From JAJISG01 sp964347325 (GTDB lineage: Archaea > Thermoplasmatota > Thermoplasmata > RBG-16-68-12 > JAJISG01), in contig CAYFYA010000006.1 of assembly GCA_964347325.1 (NCBI GenBank), forward strand, positions 43,586 through 107,585: a DNA stretch of 64,000 nt, written 5' to 3'. Positions within the stretch are counted from its first letter, which is position 1, and the number at the start of each line of letters is the position of its first letter. A program made the position numbers and the translations under genes. The notes under the pieces were generated by a model, which saw only the letters and a list, made by a program, of their open reading frames with translations, was not told where the DNA came from and ran no database searches. Below, piece by piece: positions 8,166 to 15,926 of the stretch.

Positions 8166-9104
8166 CTAAAAGGGTCGGGTCCCGAGGTTCGCCTTCGCCT
8201 CGATGGTCTCTCCATGACGTTCTACCTCCAGATTGACTTCAGCACCAATCTTCTTCGATTTGAGCACGTCCACCAGGTCTCCGACGGACGCCACCTCGTC
8301 TCCATCGATGGAGAGGACGACATCTCCGACCCGAAGACCGGCACCCTCCGCGGGGCTCTCGGAGGTCACCTCCACGACGAGGACCCCCCGGGAGGTTCGG
8401 AGGCCGTAACGGTGTGCAACGCGACGGCTCACGTCGTATCCCATGATGCCGAGCCAAGGTCTTCGAACCTGACCGTGCTCGATGATTTGCCTCGCTATGC
8501 TGAGTACCGCGTTTATTGGGATGGCAAAGCCAATGCCATCCGCGTAGGGAACCGTGGCCGTGTTAATCGCCACCACTCTGCCTCGGATGTCCACTAGAGG
8601 ACCCCCGCTGCTTCCCGGATTGACTGCAGCGTCGGTCTGAACCATCTTGAGACCGTTACCGTTCCCCATCTGTAAGCTGCGGCGCAGTGAGCTCACGACG
8701 CCAGACGTCACCGTTGGTCCACCGGATAGGCCCAGGGGGTTGCCGATGGCCAGGACGGGTTGACCCACCTTGAGTTCGTCGGAGTTTCCGAAGTCCGCTG
8801 GCGTGAGTTTCTCGCCCTCGACCTTTACGACGGCGATGTCCGTCTCCTCATCACCACCGATCACGGACCCACCAAGGATCCGACCGTCGTTGAGGGTCAC
8901 TATGATACGCCGACCCTCGTCGACGACGTGCCTGTTGGTGAGGATGTGTCCCTCACCATCCATGATGACCCCGGATCCCATCCCTCGCTTCGGGTAACGT
9001 CCGAAGGGAGGAAAGGGTGGTCGGGCTCGAGTGCTAATGCTCACGGTGCTTTCGCCAGCCTTTTCCACAGCTCCAGTAAATGCATCCTGCAGTTCGGCCA
9101 ACAT
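8166..9104 (-). CDS. HtrA/DegP-like serine protease with one PDZ domain
   Basis: 312 residues: trypsin-like S1C domain (about 1-205) then a PDZ domain (about 215-308). The catalytic triad is visible as H59 (TNRHVV), D89 (ETDIAV) and S166 (NPGSSGGPL). No signal peptide or membrane anchor is present, which is unusual for HtrA proteins and suggests a cytoplasmic form. PDZ features include RPWLGIMG and DVVLSIDGDEV. It is divergent from the winged-helix gene at 9252, which could regulate it. Likely protein-quality control. Confidence 0.9.
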   Translation of the reverse strand: MLAELQDAFTGAVEKAGESTVSISTRARPPFPPFGRYPKRGMGSGVIMDGEGHILTNRHVVDEGRRIIVTLNDGRILGGSVIGGDEETDIAVVKVEGEKLTPADFGNSDELKVGQPVLAIGNPLGLSGGPTVTSGVVSSLRRSLQMGNGNGLKMVQTDAAVNPGSSGGPLVDIRGRVVAINTATVPYADGIGFAIPINAVLSIARQIIEHGQVRRPWLGIMGYDVSRRVAHRYGLRTSRGVLVVEVTSESPAEGAGLRVGDVVLSIDGDEVASVGDLVDVLKSKKIGAEVNLEVERHGETIEAKANLGTRPF

Positions 9105-9251
9105 AAGGACCTACACTGTGTTGGCGGGATTTGTTGACTGGGAATTAGTGAGGTTCAGTCACGCTACTTGTCCGTCGGCGGGGGTGCAGGTATCTATTGT
9201 GGCGAACCGAATCCTAAGGTTTATAGATGCTAGGGACCTCCTAACAGCGCA

Positions 9252-9842
9252 TTGAGGGACACTCTGCAGCCCTATGAAGGCACGGCGGCGTTGTCGGAAC
9301 GCCACCTCGAGATACTTTCTTTGCTGAACGCAGAGGGAGATGCACAGATAACGTTCCAGGGCCTCCGCCGTTCCTTGGATATACACCAGGAGTCCCTCTC
9401 CAGGGCCCTGAGACGGTTGCAGGAGGATGGACTCGTCCGCGCGACATCGGAGGGCTACAGGTTGAGTTCTGAGGGGGCCAGCATGGCCCGAGTCCTGACG
9501 CAACGCGATTCCTCACAATCCATCCCCGTCCTTCGGACGGTGCTTCCCGGCGACCAGCAAGCTAGGTACGCGGTCGAAGGGCTCCGTCAGCGGTGGTTTG
9601 GGCCCCTCCGCTGGTACGGGTACTCGATGGATGCTGGAGGGACGACCCTCTCGTGGACCAGCGAGGATGGCGGCGTGCGGCTCGACGCTCGGTTCGAGGG
9701 CATCCTGCTGTCAGTGGACGCTCGCCTGTCAGACAGGGGCCGGCTGCCTGAGGCTGTCGTAGCTGCCCATCGCCTGCTCTATGAGGTTACCCAGGCGTAC
9801 ATCGCAGCAGCGCAGCGTGCACTGCCCCCGCCCAACAGTTAG
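9252..9842 (+). CDS. Winged-helix (MarR-like) transcriptional regulator
   Basis: 196 residues. The N-terminal half is a winged helix (SERHLEILSLLNAEGDAQITFQGLRRSLDIHQESLSRALRRLQEDGLVRATSEGYRLS). The C-terminal half is an unassigned alpha/beta region that may sense a ligand. Translation begins at TTG about 30 nt after the TATA-like TTTATAGA (9222-9229), so the transcript is close to leaderless. Divergent from the HtrA protease. No target known. Confidence 0.75.
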   Translation: MRDTLQPYEGTAALSERHLEILSLLNAEGDAQITFQGLRRSLDIHQESLSRALRRLQEDGLVRATSEGYRLSSEGASMARVLTQRDSSQSIPVLRTVLPGDQQARYAVEGLRQRWFGPLRWYGYSMDAGGTTLSWTSEDGGVRLDARFEGILLSVDARLSDRGRLPEAVVAAHRLLYEVTQAYIAAAQRALPPPNS

Positions 9843-9903
9843 GGATCCGTCGCCGTCAACGACCGTAGTTACGGTGGACCGCTGTACCCTCAGGAGGGAT
9901 TGA

Positions 9904-10272
9904 GTGAGTGGGGACTTGGCTTCGCAGGAGGCGGTTGACGAGTACATTTCTCAGGTCGGTCCTCCAAGGAGGGAGGTGGTCGAGGTCTTGAGACGACTGG
10001 TCCTTGAAGCGGCGCCTGGTGTGTCCGAGGCCATCAAGTGGGGCCAACCTTGTTACTCCAAGAACGGGGACATCTGCTACATCGCTGCAGATGCGGGCCA
10101 CGTCAAGCTTGGCTTCTTCAGGGGCGGAGACCTCTCCGACCCCGGGAGGCTCCTCGAGGGCACAGGTAAGAGGATGAGGCACGTCAAGGTGCGGAGTCTA
10201 GACGACCTCCGAGAGGAAGGCCTTGCGTCGCTCATCGGAGAGGCCCTGTCCCTCGATGAACGAGAGGGGTAG
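9904..10272 (+). CDS. DUF1801 (YdhG-like) protein
   Basis: 122 residues with the DUF1801 pattern: EAVDEYISQVGPPRREVVEVLRRLVLEAAPGVSEAIKWGQPCYSKNGDICYIAADAGHVKLGF. The family has an iron-chaperone frataxin-like fold and includes YdhG. Start is GTG. It is the first gene of a tight cluster with a 39-residue DUF4287-like mini ORF and a GNAT acetyltransferase. DUF1801 and DUF4287 proteins frequently occur together, so the pairing looks ancestral. Confidence 0.82.
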   Translation: MSGDLASQEAVDEYISQVGPPRREVVEVLRRLVLEAAPGVSEAIKWGQPCYSKNGDICYIAADAGHVKLGFFRGGDLSDPGRLLEGTGKRMRHVKVRSLDDLREEGLASLIGEALSLDEREG

Positions 10273-10284
10273 GTCAGGAGGCTA

Positions 10285-10404
10285 ATGATGAGTGGCAAAG
10301 TGAGGCATGAGAGGAGAACGAGTGGCCAGGCGGTGACAGCCAAGACTGGCAGGTCCTGGGATGAATGGTTCACGCTTCTCAGGTGGTTGACACGCAATGC
10401 CTGA
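10285..10404 (+). CDS. 39-residue DUF4287-like mini-protein
   Basis: An ATG-initiated 39-codon ORF with GGAGG 4-7 nt upstream of two consecutive ATGs (10285 and 10288). Its sequence VTAKTGRSWDEWFTLLR matches the N-terminal helix of DUF4287 proteins, whose full length is normally much greater; here the frame ends right after this helix. It starts 12 nt after the DUF1801 stop and overlaps the GNAT start by 8 nt (ATGCCTGA), so it is embedded in a coupled operon. It may be a truncated remnant kept for coupling, or a genuine micro-protein. Confidence 0.6.
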   Translation: MMSGKVRHERRTSGQAVTAKTGRSWDEWFTLLRWLTRNA

Positions 10405-10990
10405 CGCAAACGCAGAAGATGGGATGTCCGCCGAGGTGACGTTCAGGCCACTCACGCAGGATCGATGGGGCGACCTCGAGGCCTTGTTCGGCCCCAAGGG
10501 GGCGTGTGGCGGCTGCTGGTGCATGTGGTGGAGGTTGACGGCCTCCGAATATGACAGGGAGAAAGGGGAGGGCAACATGGAAGCCCTGAAAGGAATCGTC
10601 CAGTCGGGTCAAGTACCGGGAATTCTCGCTTATAGGGATGAAGAACCCGTGGGATGGTGTTCCATCGCGCCTCGGGAGCACTTCCCTCGTCTGAACCGAT
10701 CGCCAACGCTCAAGCCAGTGGATGATCTGCCCGTCTGGTCCGTCGTCTGCTTCTTCATCAGCAGGCGGGCCCGACGGACAGGGATGAGCGAGGCACTCTT
10801 GAGAGCCGCCCTCGACTACGCGGGCGGGCGGGGTGCCAGCATCGTGGAGGGCTACCCAGTGGAACCCACCAAGGACCGATATCCCGACATCGGCGCGTAT
10901 ACAGGCTTCGCCTCAACCTTCTGCAAGGTGGGTTTCCGGGAGGTTCTACGTAGAAGGGAAACGAGGCCGATTATGAGGTATGAATTCTAG
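10397..10990 (+). CDS. GNAT-family N-acetyltransferase
   Basis: 197 residues. After an N-terminal strand (VTFRPLTQDRWGDLEALFG) with a cysteine cluster GACGGCWCMWWR, the acetyl-CoA-binding core is WSVVCFFISRRARRTGMSEALLRAALDYA (motif A) and the C-terminus ends TFCKVGFREVLRRRETRPIMRYEF. Proteins of this layout occur next to DUF1801 and DUF4287 genes. Substrate unknown. Its 3' end overlaps the convergent ArsR-type gene by 20 nt. Confidence 0.82.
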   Translation: MPDANAEDGMSAEVTFRPLTQDRWGDLEALFGPKGACGGCWCMWWRLTASEYDREKGEGNMEALKGIVQSGQVPGILAYRDEEPVGWCSIAPREHFPRLNRSPTLKPVDDLPVWSVVCFFISRRARRTGMSEALLRAALDYAGGRGASIVEGYPVEPTKDRYPDIGAYTGFASTFCKVGFREVLRRRETRPIMRYEF

Positions 10991-11585
10991 GCTCCACACC
11001 TTTGAGAAGCTTCGATCTGAGGAGGTCTCTGAACTCTCGTACCAGACGTAGGTACTCCTCGAACTCCTTGTCGCTCATGGTGATGCGGCGAGCGTACTTC
11101 CCTATCGACTGTTTCGTGAGGAAGTCCACGTCCTCCAGCTCGGCCGACTTATCCTCGAATTCCGTATGGCCACCGAGGGAGTCGATCCGCATCTGAAGGT
11201 CAACCAGCTGCGAGATCGTCTTGTCGTCTATCTCCACCTCGATTCCGAGCTTGGGCAGGCTCTCCAAGGCCTGCTTGACCTCCCTGCGGGCGTACTCCTT
11301 GCTCACCTCCCCTGTCCCGTGAGAGAAGTTGAACACCTCAGCTGTAGCCTGGTAGTAGGTCTCTATGAAGTGGTCCACCCGCTCCTCCCGGGCGACCTCC
11401 ACCATCCCGGCGTCCTTCAGCTTGCGAATGTGGTGGTAGATGGCTTGGGGGGTCCTGGACAGCTCCTCCGCCATCTGACTTACGGTCATCTCCTTTGCTC
11501 TGAGGAGATAGATCATCTTCCTCCTAGTCTCATCCCCGATTAGCTGAAAGGCCTCGGGGTCCGTAATAACCTTGAAAGCCTTCAT
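10971..11585 (-). CDS. ArsR-type winged-helix regulator with C-terminal helical domain
   Basis: 204 residues: ArsR-like winged helix at about 8-75 (FQLIGDETRRKMIYLLRAKEMTVSQMAEELSRTPQAIYHHIRKLKDAGMVEVAREERVDHFIETYYQAT), then a 130-residue helical region probably used for dimerisation or sensing. No metal-binding CVC motif is visible. Two palindromes lie immediately upstream (11605-11635), suggesting autoregulation and control of the divergent small ORFs at 11703 and 11812. Confidence 0.82.
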   Translation of the reverse strand: MKAFKVITDPEAFQLIGDETRRKMIYLLRAKEMTVSQMAEELSRTPQAIYHHIRKLKDAGMVEVAREERVDHFIETYYQATAEVFNFSHGTGEVSKEYARREVKQALESLPKLGIEVEIDDKTISQLVDLQMRIDSLGGHTEFEDKSAELEDVDFLTKQSIGKYARRITMSDKEFEEYLRLVREFRDLLRSKLLKGVEPRIHTS

Positions 11586-11604
11586 GGCACGTCGCCTCTA
11601 CAAC

Positions 11605-11635
11605 CTATATTGGACTCATATAGATAACTGTTATC
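11605..11635. promoter_or_regulatory. Two adjacent palindromes in the ArsR-type divergent promoter
   Basis: CTATAT-N7-ATATAG at 11605-11623 and GATAAC-T-GTTATC at 11623-11635 share their boundary base. They sit 20-50 nt upstream of the ArsR-type start and 18 nt before the TATA box of the divergent transcript, a position suited to an operator. Confidence 0.5.
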
Positions 11636-11652
11636 ATTACTAAAGCGAAGGT

Positions 11653-11660
11653 TTTATAAG
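11653..11660 (+). promoter_or_regulatory. TATA box for the small-ORF transcript
   Basis: TTTATAAG in an AT-rich stretch 43 nt upstream of the ATG at 11703. The predicted transcript would begin near 11680 and carry a short leader with the ribosome-binding site GGTGGTGA. Confidence 0.5.
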
Positions 11661-11702
11661 GTAGACAAGCATTACACAAACAAGAGTTTGGGTGGTGAAA
11701 AC

Positions 11703-11810
11703 ATGAGCTACACTAACTCAAAGGAAGGGCAGAGGAAGTCGAACCTCCGTACTCCAACAGCCGAGGCAATGATCTACAGCCGGCACACCGGAGTATTCCG
11801 AGGTATCTAG
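11703..11810 (+). CDS. Small hypothetical protein, 35 residues
   Basis: ATG-initiated ORF of 35 codons with GGTGGTGA 5 nt upstream and a good TATA box 43 nt upstream. The product is polar and basic (MSYTNSKEGQRKSNLR at the N-terminus, MIYSRHTGVFRGI at the C-terminus) with no recognisable domain. It ends 1 nt before the ATG of the 114-residue ORF in the +1 frame, so it could be a leader peptide or a separate micro-protein. Function unknown. Confidence 0.45.
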   Translation: MSYTNSKEGQRKSNLRTPTAEAMIYSRHTGVFRGI

Positions 11811-11811
11811 A

Positions 11812-12156
11812 ATGCTGTATCAATATGGGAAAGCCGTCCTCGAGGAGCGGACGAGACCTGGCCATCTGGACAGTCTGGCCAGGTACCTCCGGCTGGAGTA
11901 CGGCGAGGGGACCGAGCCTTCATGGTTGTTGGCGAACGGCACGAGAGGGCCGATCCGTGAGGACGACAACCCCGTCCTTCAGCGCGATGTTGCATCGGGT
12001 CGCTTCGAGCGCTACTACGAAGTGGACATCCAACCTGCCGGCGTGCACCTGTCTGATGAGCACTGGGTTGAGGCCCCTCAAGTGGTTCTGGTGGACTCAC
12101 TTCAGTCCGAGGAAACGGCGCCAGAACCTTCGCTTCTGCTGTGCTCGGACGACTAG
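11812..12156 (+). CDS. Hypothetical protein with LARY-x-R-x-EYGE motif
   Basis: 114 residues, no assigned family. Residues 20-40 contain DSLARYLRLEYGEGTEPSWLL, which resembles EELARYARWEYGESDGRWLI in the zinc-motif protein at 52845-53297; outside this segment the two differ. The 3' end overlaps the convergent universal stress gene by 60 nt, longer than any other overlap in the window, so the C-terminal 20 residues should be treated with caution. Codon third positions are GC-rich for most of its length, supporting coding. Probably co-transcribed with the 35-residue ORF. Confidence 0.5.
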   Translation: MLYQYGKAVLEERTRPGHLDSLARYLRLEYGEGTEPSWLLANGTRGPIREDDNPVLQRDVASGRFERYYEVDIQPAGVHLSDEHWVEAPQVVLVDSLQSEETAPEPSLLLCSDD

Positions 12157-12963
12157 GATGGGGATTCGAGACCTCTTCACGACCTCCTCGCTAACGCTTC
12201 CCAGAATGAAACTCCTCACCCCGCCCATTCCGTGGGATCCGAGGACGATGAGGTCGTAGTTCCCGGCAGAGGCCTCGGCGAGGATCTCGTTGGCTACCTT
12301 GCCGTACCTCGTCTTGAACTCCGCCTCGATGCCATCCTTCTTCAGGGCTAGAAGGGCCTCGTCGATGGCCCTTTTTACCTCGGAATCCTCCGCCTCCACC
12401 GGCTCTGCACGCCTTCGCAGGAATAGTGAGGGTTCCGTCTCCGCGACGTACAGCAGGCCTGTCTCTGCGGCCAAGGGGGCGGCGATACGGGCGCCAAACT
12501 CCACCGCCTGCTGGCCGTAAGGGGATCCTCCCGTGCAGAAGAGGATTCTCTTCAGCTCCCTCCTCTTACCCCAGTGTATCAAGTAGCTTATCTTGGCGTG
12601 GTGCAGGATGGAGACGACCTCGGCGCGCGGGAAGGTCTTCTTGAGGCCCCTCCTCCCCCTGAAGGAGAGGATGGCCAGCTGGTGGTTCGTCTCTCCGATG
12701 TTCCTCATGATCTCCGCCGCAAGACCCTTCTTCACCTGTCCCTCCACCTGAGGCGCGATGTTCTCCAGGACGGAGAGCCTCTCCTGGAGCAGCGGGAGGG
12801 CAGATCTAACCTCGTCCAGTGTTTCGACGATGATCCAAAAGTCCAAGGGGAGGTCAAGTGCCTTGGCCACCGTGGCGGCATAGACGAGGGACGCATCTCT
12901 CACCGCGCTGTCGACGGCTAGGAGTACGCCTCGTGTCTTGGTCCGCCTCTTTGCTCGGGCCAC
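12097..12963 (-). CDS. Tandem UspA-domain universal stress protein
   Basis: 288 residues with two Usp folds. The first (about 10-140) is degenerate, with no nucleotide-binding loop; the second (about 145-278) keeps the ATP-binding signature GSHGMGGVRSFILGSVSEEVVKRSRIPILVV. A basic tail (AQQKRRFWRRFLGLK) ends the protein. It is the last gene of a three-gene unit with a Na/Pi-like transporter and a TauE-like permease, consistent with Usp proteins that tune or sense the activity of a linked transporter. Confidence 0.87.
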   Translation of the reverse strand: MARAKRRTKTRGVLLAVDSAVRDASLVYAATVAKALDLPLDFWIIVETLDEVRSALPLLQERLSVLENIAPQVEGQVKKGLAAEIMRNIGETNHQLAILSFRGRRGLKKTFPRAEVVSILHHAKISYLIHWGKRRELKRILFCTGGSPYGQQAVEFGARIAAPLAAETGLLYVAETEPSLFLRRRAEPVEAEDSEVKRAIDEALLALKKDGIEAEFKTRYGKVANEILAEASAGNYDLIVLGSHGMGGVRSFILGSVSEEVVKRSRIPILVVRAQQKRRFWRRFLGLK

Positions 12964-13015
12964 GATTCATCCTCTCCAACGTCGAGTTGCCACGCTACAC
13001 ACCACGGCGCCCATG

Positions 13016-14170
13016 TTACATCACCAGTAGAACCAATGGAGTTGCCACCATCACGACGACGAAACCGACCAATGCCCTGTTACTGTGAAAAGTCCAGTGG
13101 AAGAGCCAGAGGATACCTCTGCTGTAGTATCTGTAGAGTACCAGGGCCAGGAGGGAGACCGCACCGACGCTGACCATGGCCACCAGGACCAGGTTGATGG
13201 TCAACGTGTTCGTCAGGAGGAACCCGACGAGGAGGGTATCCACGAAGGTTGTGATGTTCGCTCCCATGACGTACGGAACGACGTCTCTGCGCCGCAGGTA
13301 ACCCTTCAGATAGAGGGGTACGAGCATGCCGAGCGATAGGGAGACACTCGTGGAAAGGAAGGTGATCCCCGCTCCGAGGAGGAAGGAGAAGAAGGGGATC
13401 TCCATGAGGCGGTGGACCGCGGAGACCTCCACCTCCTCCACCTCTCTCCTGTGGAAAGCCCTGTCGAAGAGCGACAGGCCGGCGTAGAGAGAGACGAAGG
13501 CGAGAGCGAAGATGAAGGTCGGAGGCAGGGCCGCCTCGAGGCCGTCGACGATAGGGCCGAAGAGGATGTTAATGACGCTCAGGAGCGCGGGGGACGTGCC
13601 CACGGTAAGGTTCCCGAGGAGATTGGTGTCCAAGAACCAGAGACCCAGGAAGACGGCCGGGACGTATATGGAGAAGGTCACCAGGAAGGAGAGGACGCCC
13701 ATGGACAGGCTCTCCTCACGTCCACCCCCCCTGGCGATTGCCACGAGGCCGATGACGATCACGATGAAGGAGGCCCCAAAACGAGACCCCATGACCATCA
13801 TGAAGGCCGACTGCACGCCCAATACACTCGCATCCAGGAAGCCCAGGGCGATGGCAGCTACCGGAGACCCGCTTAGGACGAGATAGGTGACGATCCAGCC
13901 GAAGCCCATGGAGCTGGCATGGGAGGTCAGGAAGGAGCCGAAGAAATCAGTGAAGGCGGGAGCGAGGGCCGCGGCCGACATCTGCATGAGTCGGATTCCC
14001 AGTACGAACACGTAGGTGCCCACGAGGGCGAAGGCCACCTTCTTCAGGACGGAGAGCCACGAGATCCCAGGCAAGGCCTCCTCGAATACGTAGGCCTGTG
14101 CCAGCCTCTCACCGGCGACCCTCAGGGCATCGGGGTCATCCTCTAGGGGGTCGGTCGGTGTGGGTTCCAA
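13016..14170 (-). CDS. Na+/phosphate cotransporter-like membrane protein
   Basis: 384 residues with about nine hydrophobic segments after a 45-residue acidic N-terminus. Two inverted halves each show a PNaS-like helical hairpin: VLGIRLMQMSAAALAP and SGSPVAAIALGFLDASVL in the first, LGAGITFLSTSVSLSLGMLVPL and VMGANITTFVDTLLVG in the second, analogous to the QSSS/GAN motifs of the Na/Pi-cotransporter family though not canonical. Transported ion is uncertain. Gaps of 26 nt to the TauE-like gene and 52 nt to the Usp gene indicate one operon. Confidence 0.7.
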   Translation of the reverse strand: MEPTPTDPLEDDPDALRVAGERLAQAYVFEEALPGISWLSVLKKVAFALVGTYVFVLGIRLMQMSAAALAPAFTDFFGSFLTSHASSMGFGWIVTYLVLSGSPVAAIALGFLDASVLGVQSAFMMVMGSRFGASFIVIVIGLVAIARGGGREESLSMGVLSFLVTFSIYVPAVFLGLWFLDTNLLGNLTVGTSPALLSVINILFGPIVDGLEAALPPTFIFALAFVSLYAGLSLFDRAFHRREVEEVEVSAVHRLMEIPFFSFLLGAGITFLSTSVSLSLGMLVPLYLKGYLRRRDVVPYVMGANITTFVDTLLVGFLLTNTLTINLVLVAMVSVGAVSLLALVLYRYYSRGILWLFHWTFHSNRALVGFVVVMVATPLVLLVM

Positions 14171-14195
14171 CGCGCGAGCATGCTCCCGCCTTCGC

Positions 14196-14993
14196 TTAAA
14201 TGTATCCGAGCAGGAGGTCCGACAGAAGCTTGCCAGCGGCCACGAAGAGCACCAGGATGAAGATCAGAGCCACCGACCTGGACTTCAGCTTCTCCAGGCC
14301 CCAGTAGGAGCCCAGGAAGGAGCCGAGGAACACCGCGGGCCAAAGTATGACAAGGGCCCAGTAGTCTATGGGCGACGTTCCGAAGGTCAGGTAGCTGAGA
14401 ATCCCCACCGTGGATATGGGGATGATCATCAACGTGGACGTCCCTATGGCCAATCGCGTCTTCCTTCCCAGACCGTACACCATGATGGGCACGTTGGCCA
14501 CGCCCCCTCCGATGCCAAGGCTGCCCGCCAGGAACCCGGAGGAGAGGGTGAGGCCCGAGGAGATGGTCAATCGAGGAGGGGTCATCTTGGAATCGTCGCT
14601 ATGCTCGATGGTCTCCACGCGGCGCATCCAGTCGCGGAACATCTTGAGGCCCACCACCACGAGGACGGCGGAGAAGAAGGCGAGGAAAAACTCTCTGGAG
14701 GAGGATAGGGTGAAGAGGGCTCCGATGACAGCCCCTATGAGGGCCCCACCCACCAGGATGGCAGCGAGCCTCGGCCTGACGAGATCTCGTTTGAAGTGGT
14801 TGTAGGTTGCTGGAAGGGCCGTCGCGATGGTGAAGGCGAGAGACATGGGGACAGCCACAGCCACATCCAATGGTGTGAGGAAGGTTAGCAAGATGGGGAC
14901 GAAGAGGTGCCCGCCTCCCATCCCGAGGTTGGAGTAGACGAAGGCCACTAGGAAAAGCAGGAGGGCCACGAGAGCGAGGACGGCGGGGTCCAC
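14196..14993 (-). CDS. TauE/SafE-family permease
   Basis: 265 residues with eight predicted membrane segments. The family repeat appears as GGGHLFVPILLTFLTPLDVAVAVPMSLAFTIATALPATYNHF in the first half and GFLAGSLGIGGGVANVPIMVYGLGRKTRLAIGTSTLMIIPIS in the second, matching TauE/SafE sulfite or organosulfonate exporters. First gene of the transporter-transporter-Usp operon; its promoter should lie in the 75 nt shared with the divergent THUMP gene. Confidence 0.87.
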   Translation of the reverse strand: MDPAVLALVALLLFLVAFVYSNLGMGGGHLFVPILLTFLTPLDVAVAVPMSLAFTIATALPATYNHFKRDLVRPRLAAILVGGALIGAVIGALFTLSSSREFFLAFFSAVLVVVGLKMFRDWMRRVETIEHSDDSKMTPPRLTISSGLTLSSGFLAGSLGIGGGVANVPIMVYGLGRKTRLAIGTSTLMIIPISTVGILSYLTFGTSPIDYWALVILWPAVFLGSFLGSYWGLEKLKSRSVALIFILVLFVAAGKLLSDLLLGYI

Positions 14994-15068
14994 GCCGGTA
15001 TTAGGACTTCCATGAAAAAGGTAAGCCCGTAGGTAAGGGATTTAGGCGGCTCTCGTGTATGAGGCGAG

Positions 15069-15926
15069 GTGGAATTCCTCCTACGCTACGGCGAGTTGGG
15101 GCTCAAGAGTAGCCGCGTACGCCGGTCGATGACGGAGAGACTGATCGAGAACATACGGGTCCACTACAGGCACCAGGGTGGCGAGTGCTCCTTCAAGGTG
15201 GAGGAGGGTCGGGTCTTCCTGATGTCGGACTATCCCGGGACGGAGGATATTCTGGGGCGGACCTTCGGGCTCGTCTCCTACAGCCAGGTCGTATCAACCT
15301 CCTGCGAACTCGAGAAGATTGTGAGTGGTGCCGTGGATGTGGCTGGGGCCATCAGGCATCGAGGTCCCACCTTCGCCGTCAGGGTCAGGAGGGTGGGCGA
15401 CCACCCGTACACCAGCATGGACGTGGCTCGCGAAGCGGGTGCGGCCATCCTCGCCGCGCATTCCGGACTCACCGTTGATCTGACAAATCCGGACTGGGAG
15501 GTCTTCTTGGAAATTAGGGGGGAGAAGGCGTACCTGGCCACCGACGTGAGGCAGGGACCGGGAGGTTTGCCTCTCGGCAGTCAGGGCAAGGTCGTGGCCC
15601 TAGTGGAGTCCCCGGAAGGGGCCTTGGCGGCCTGGCTCATGATGAAGCGGGGCTGCAGGGTCATTCCCGTCTACCGTAGCGATGAGGAGTGGGTTGAGAC
15701 GCTGGCCTATTGGGATCCTGAGATTAGCGGCCAGCGGATAAAGGAGATGAAGGAGATGGATGGGATAGCTCGGAGGGCGAAGGCTCTAGGGGTCGTTCTC
15801 CCTTGGAGTCTGGATAACGTCGAAGAGAAGGGGTTGCGACCCGCATTCTACCCCTTAGTGGGGTTCACTAAGGACGACCTTGAAGGCCTCTCGCGCAGGG
15901 TGCTAGAACGGTCGAAAGCGGGGTAG
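15069..15926 (+). CDS. ThiI-like THUMP protein with degenerate PP-loop
   Basis: 285 residues. N-terminal ferredoxin-like plus THUMP domains match ThiI (FLLRYGELGLKSSRVRRSMTERLIENI, then FAVRVRRVGDHPYTSMDVAREAGAAI, FLEIRGEKAYLATDVRQGPGGLPLGSQGKVVAL). ThiI normally continues with the PP-loop SGGIDSPVAAWLMMKRG; here the loop reads VESPEGALAAWLMMKRG, so the SGGxDS pyrophosphate-binding core is lost while its downstream helix is kept. No rhodanese domain. It therefore probably binds tRNA without adenylating it, or is a partner of another thiolase. Start is GTG with GAGGCGAG just upstream. Confidence 0.8.
   Translation: MEFLLRYGELGLKSSRVRRSMTERLIENIRVHYRHQGGECSFKVEEGRVFLMSDYPGTEDILGRTFGLVSYSQVVSTSCELEKIVSGAVDVAGAIRHRGPTFAVRVRRVGDHPYTSMDVAREAGAAILAAHSGLTVDLTNPDWEVFLEIRGEKAYLATDVRQGPGGLPLGSQGKVVALVESPEGALAAWLMMKRGCRVIPVYRSDEEWVETLAYWDPEISGQRIKEMKEMDGIARRAKALGVVLPWSLDNVEEKGLRPAFYPLVGFTKDDLEGLSRRVLERSKAG

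Noticed and set aside
12426..13088. Plus-strand frames across the Usp/transporter boundary
   Set aside because: Shadows of the minus-strand operon; arginine-rich low-complexity products.
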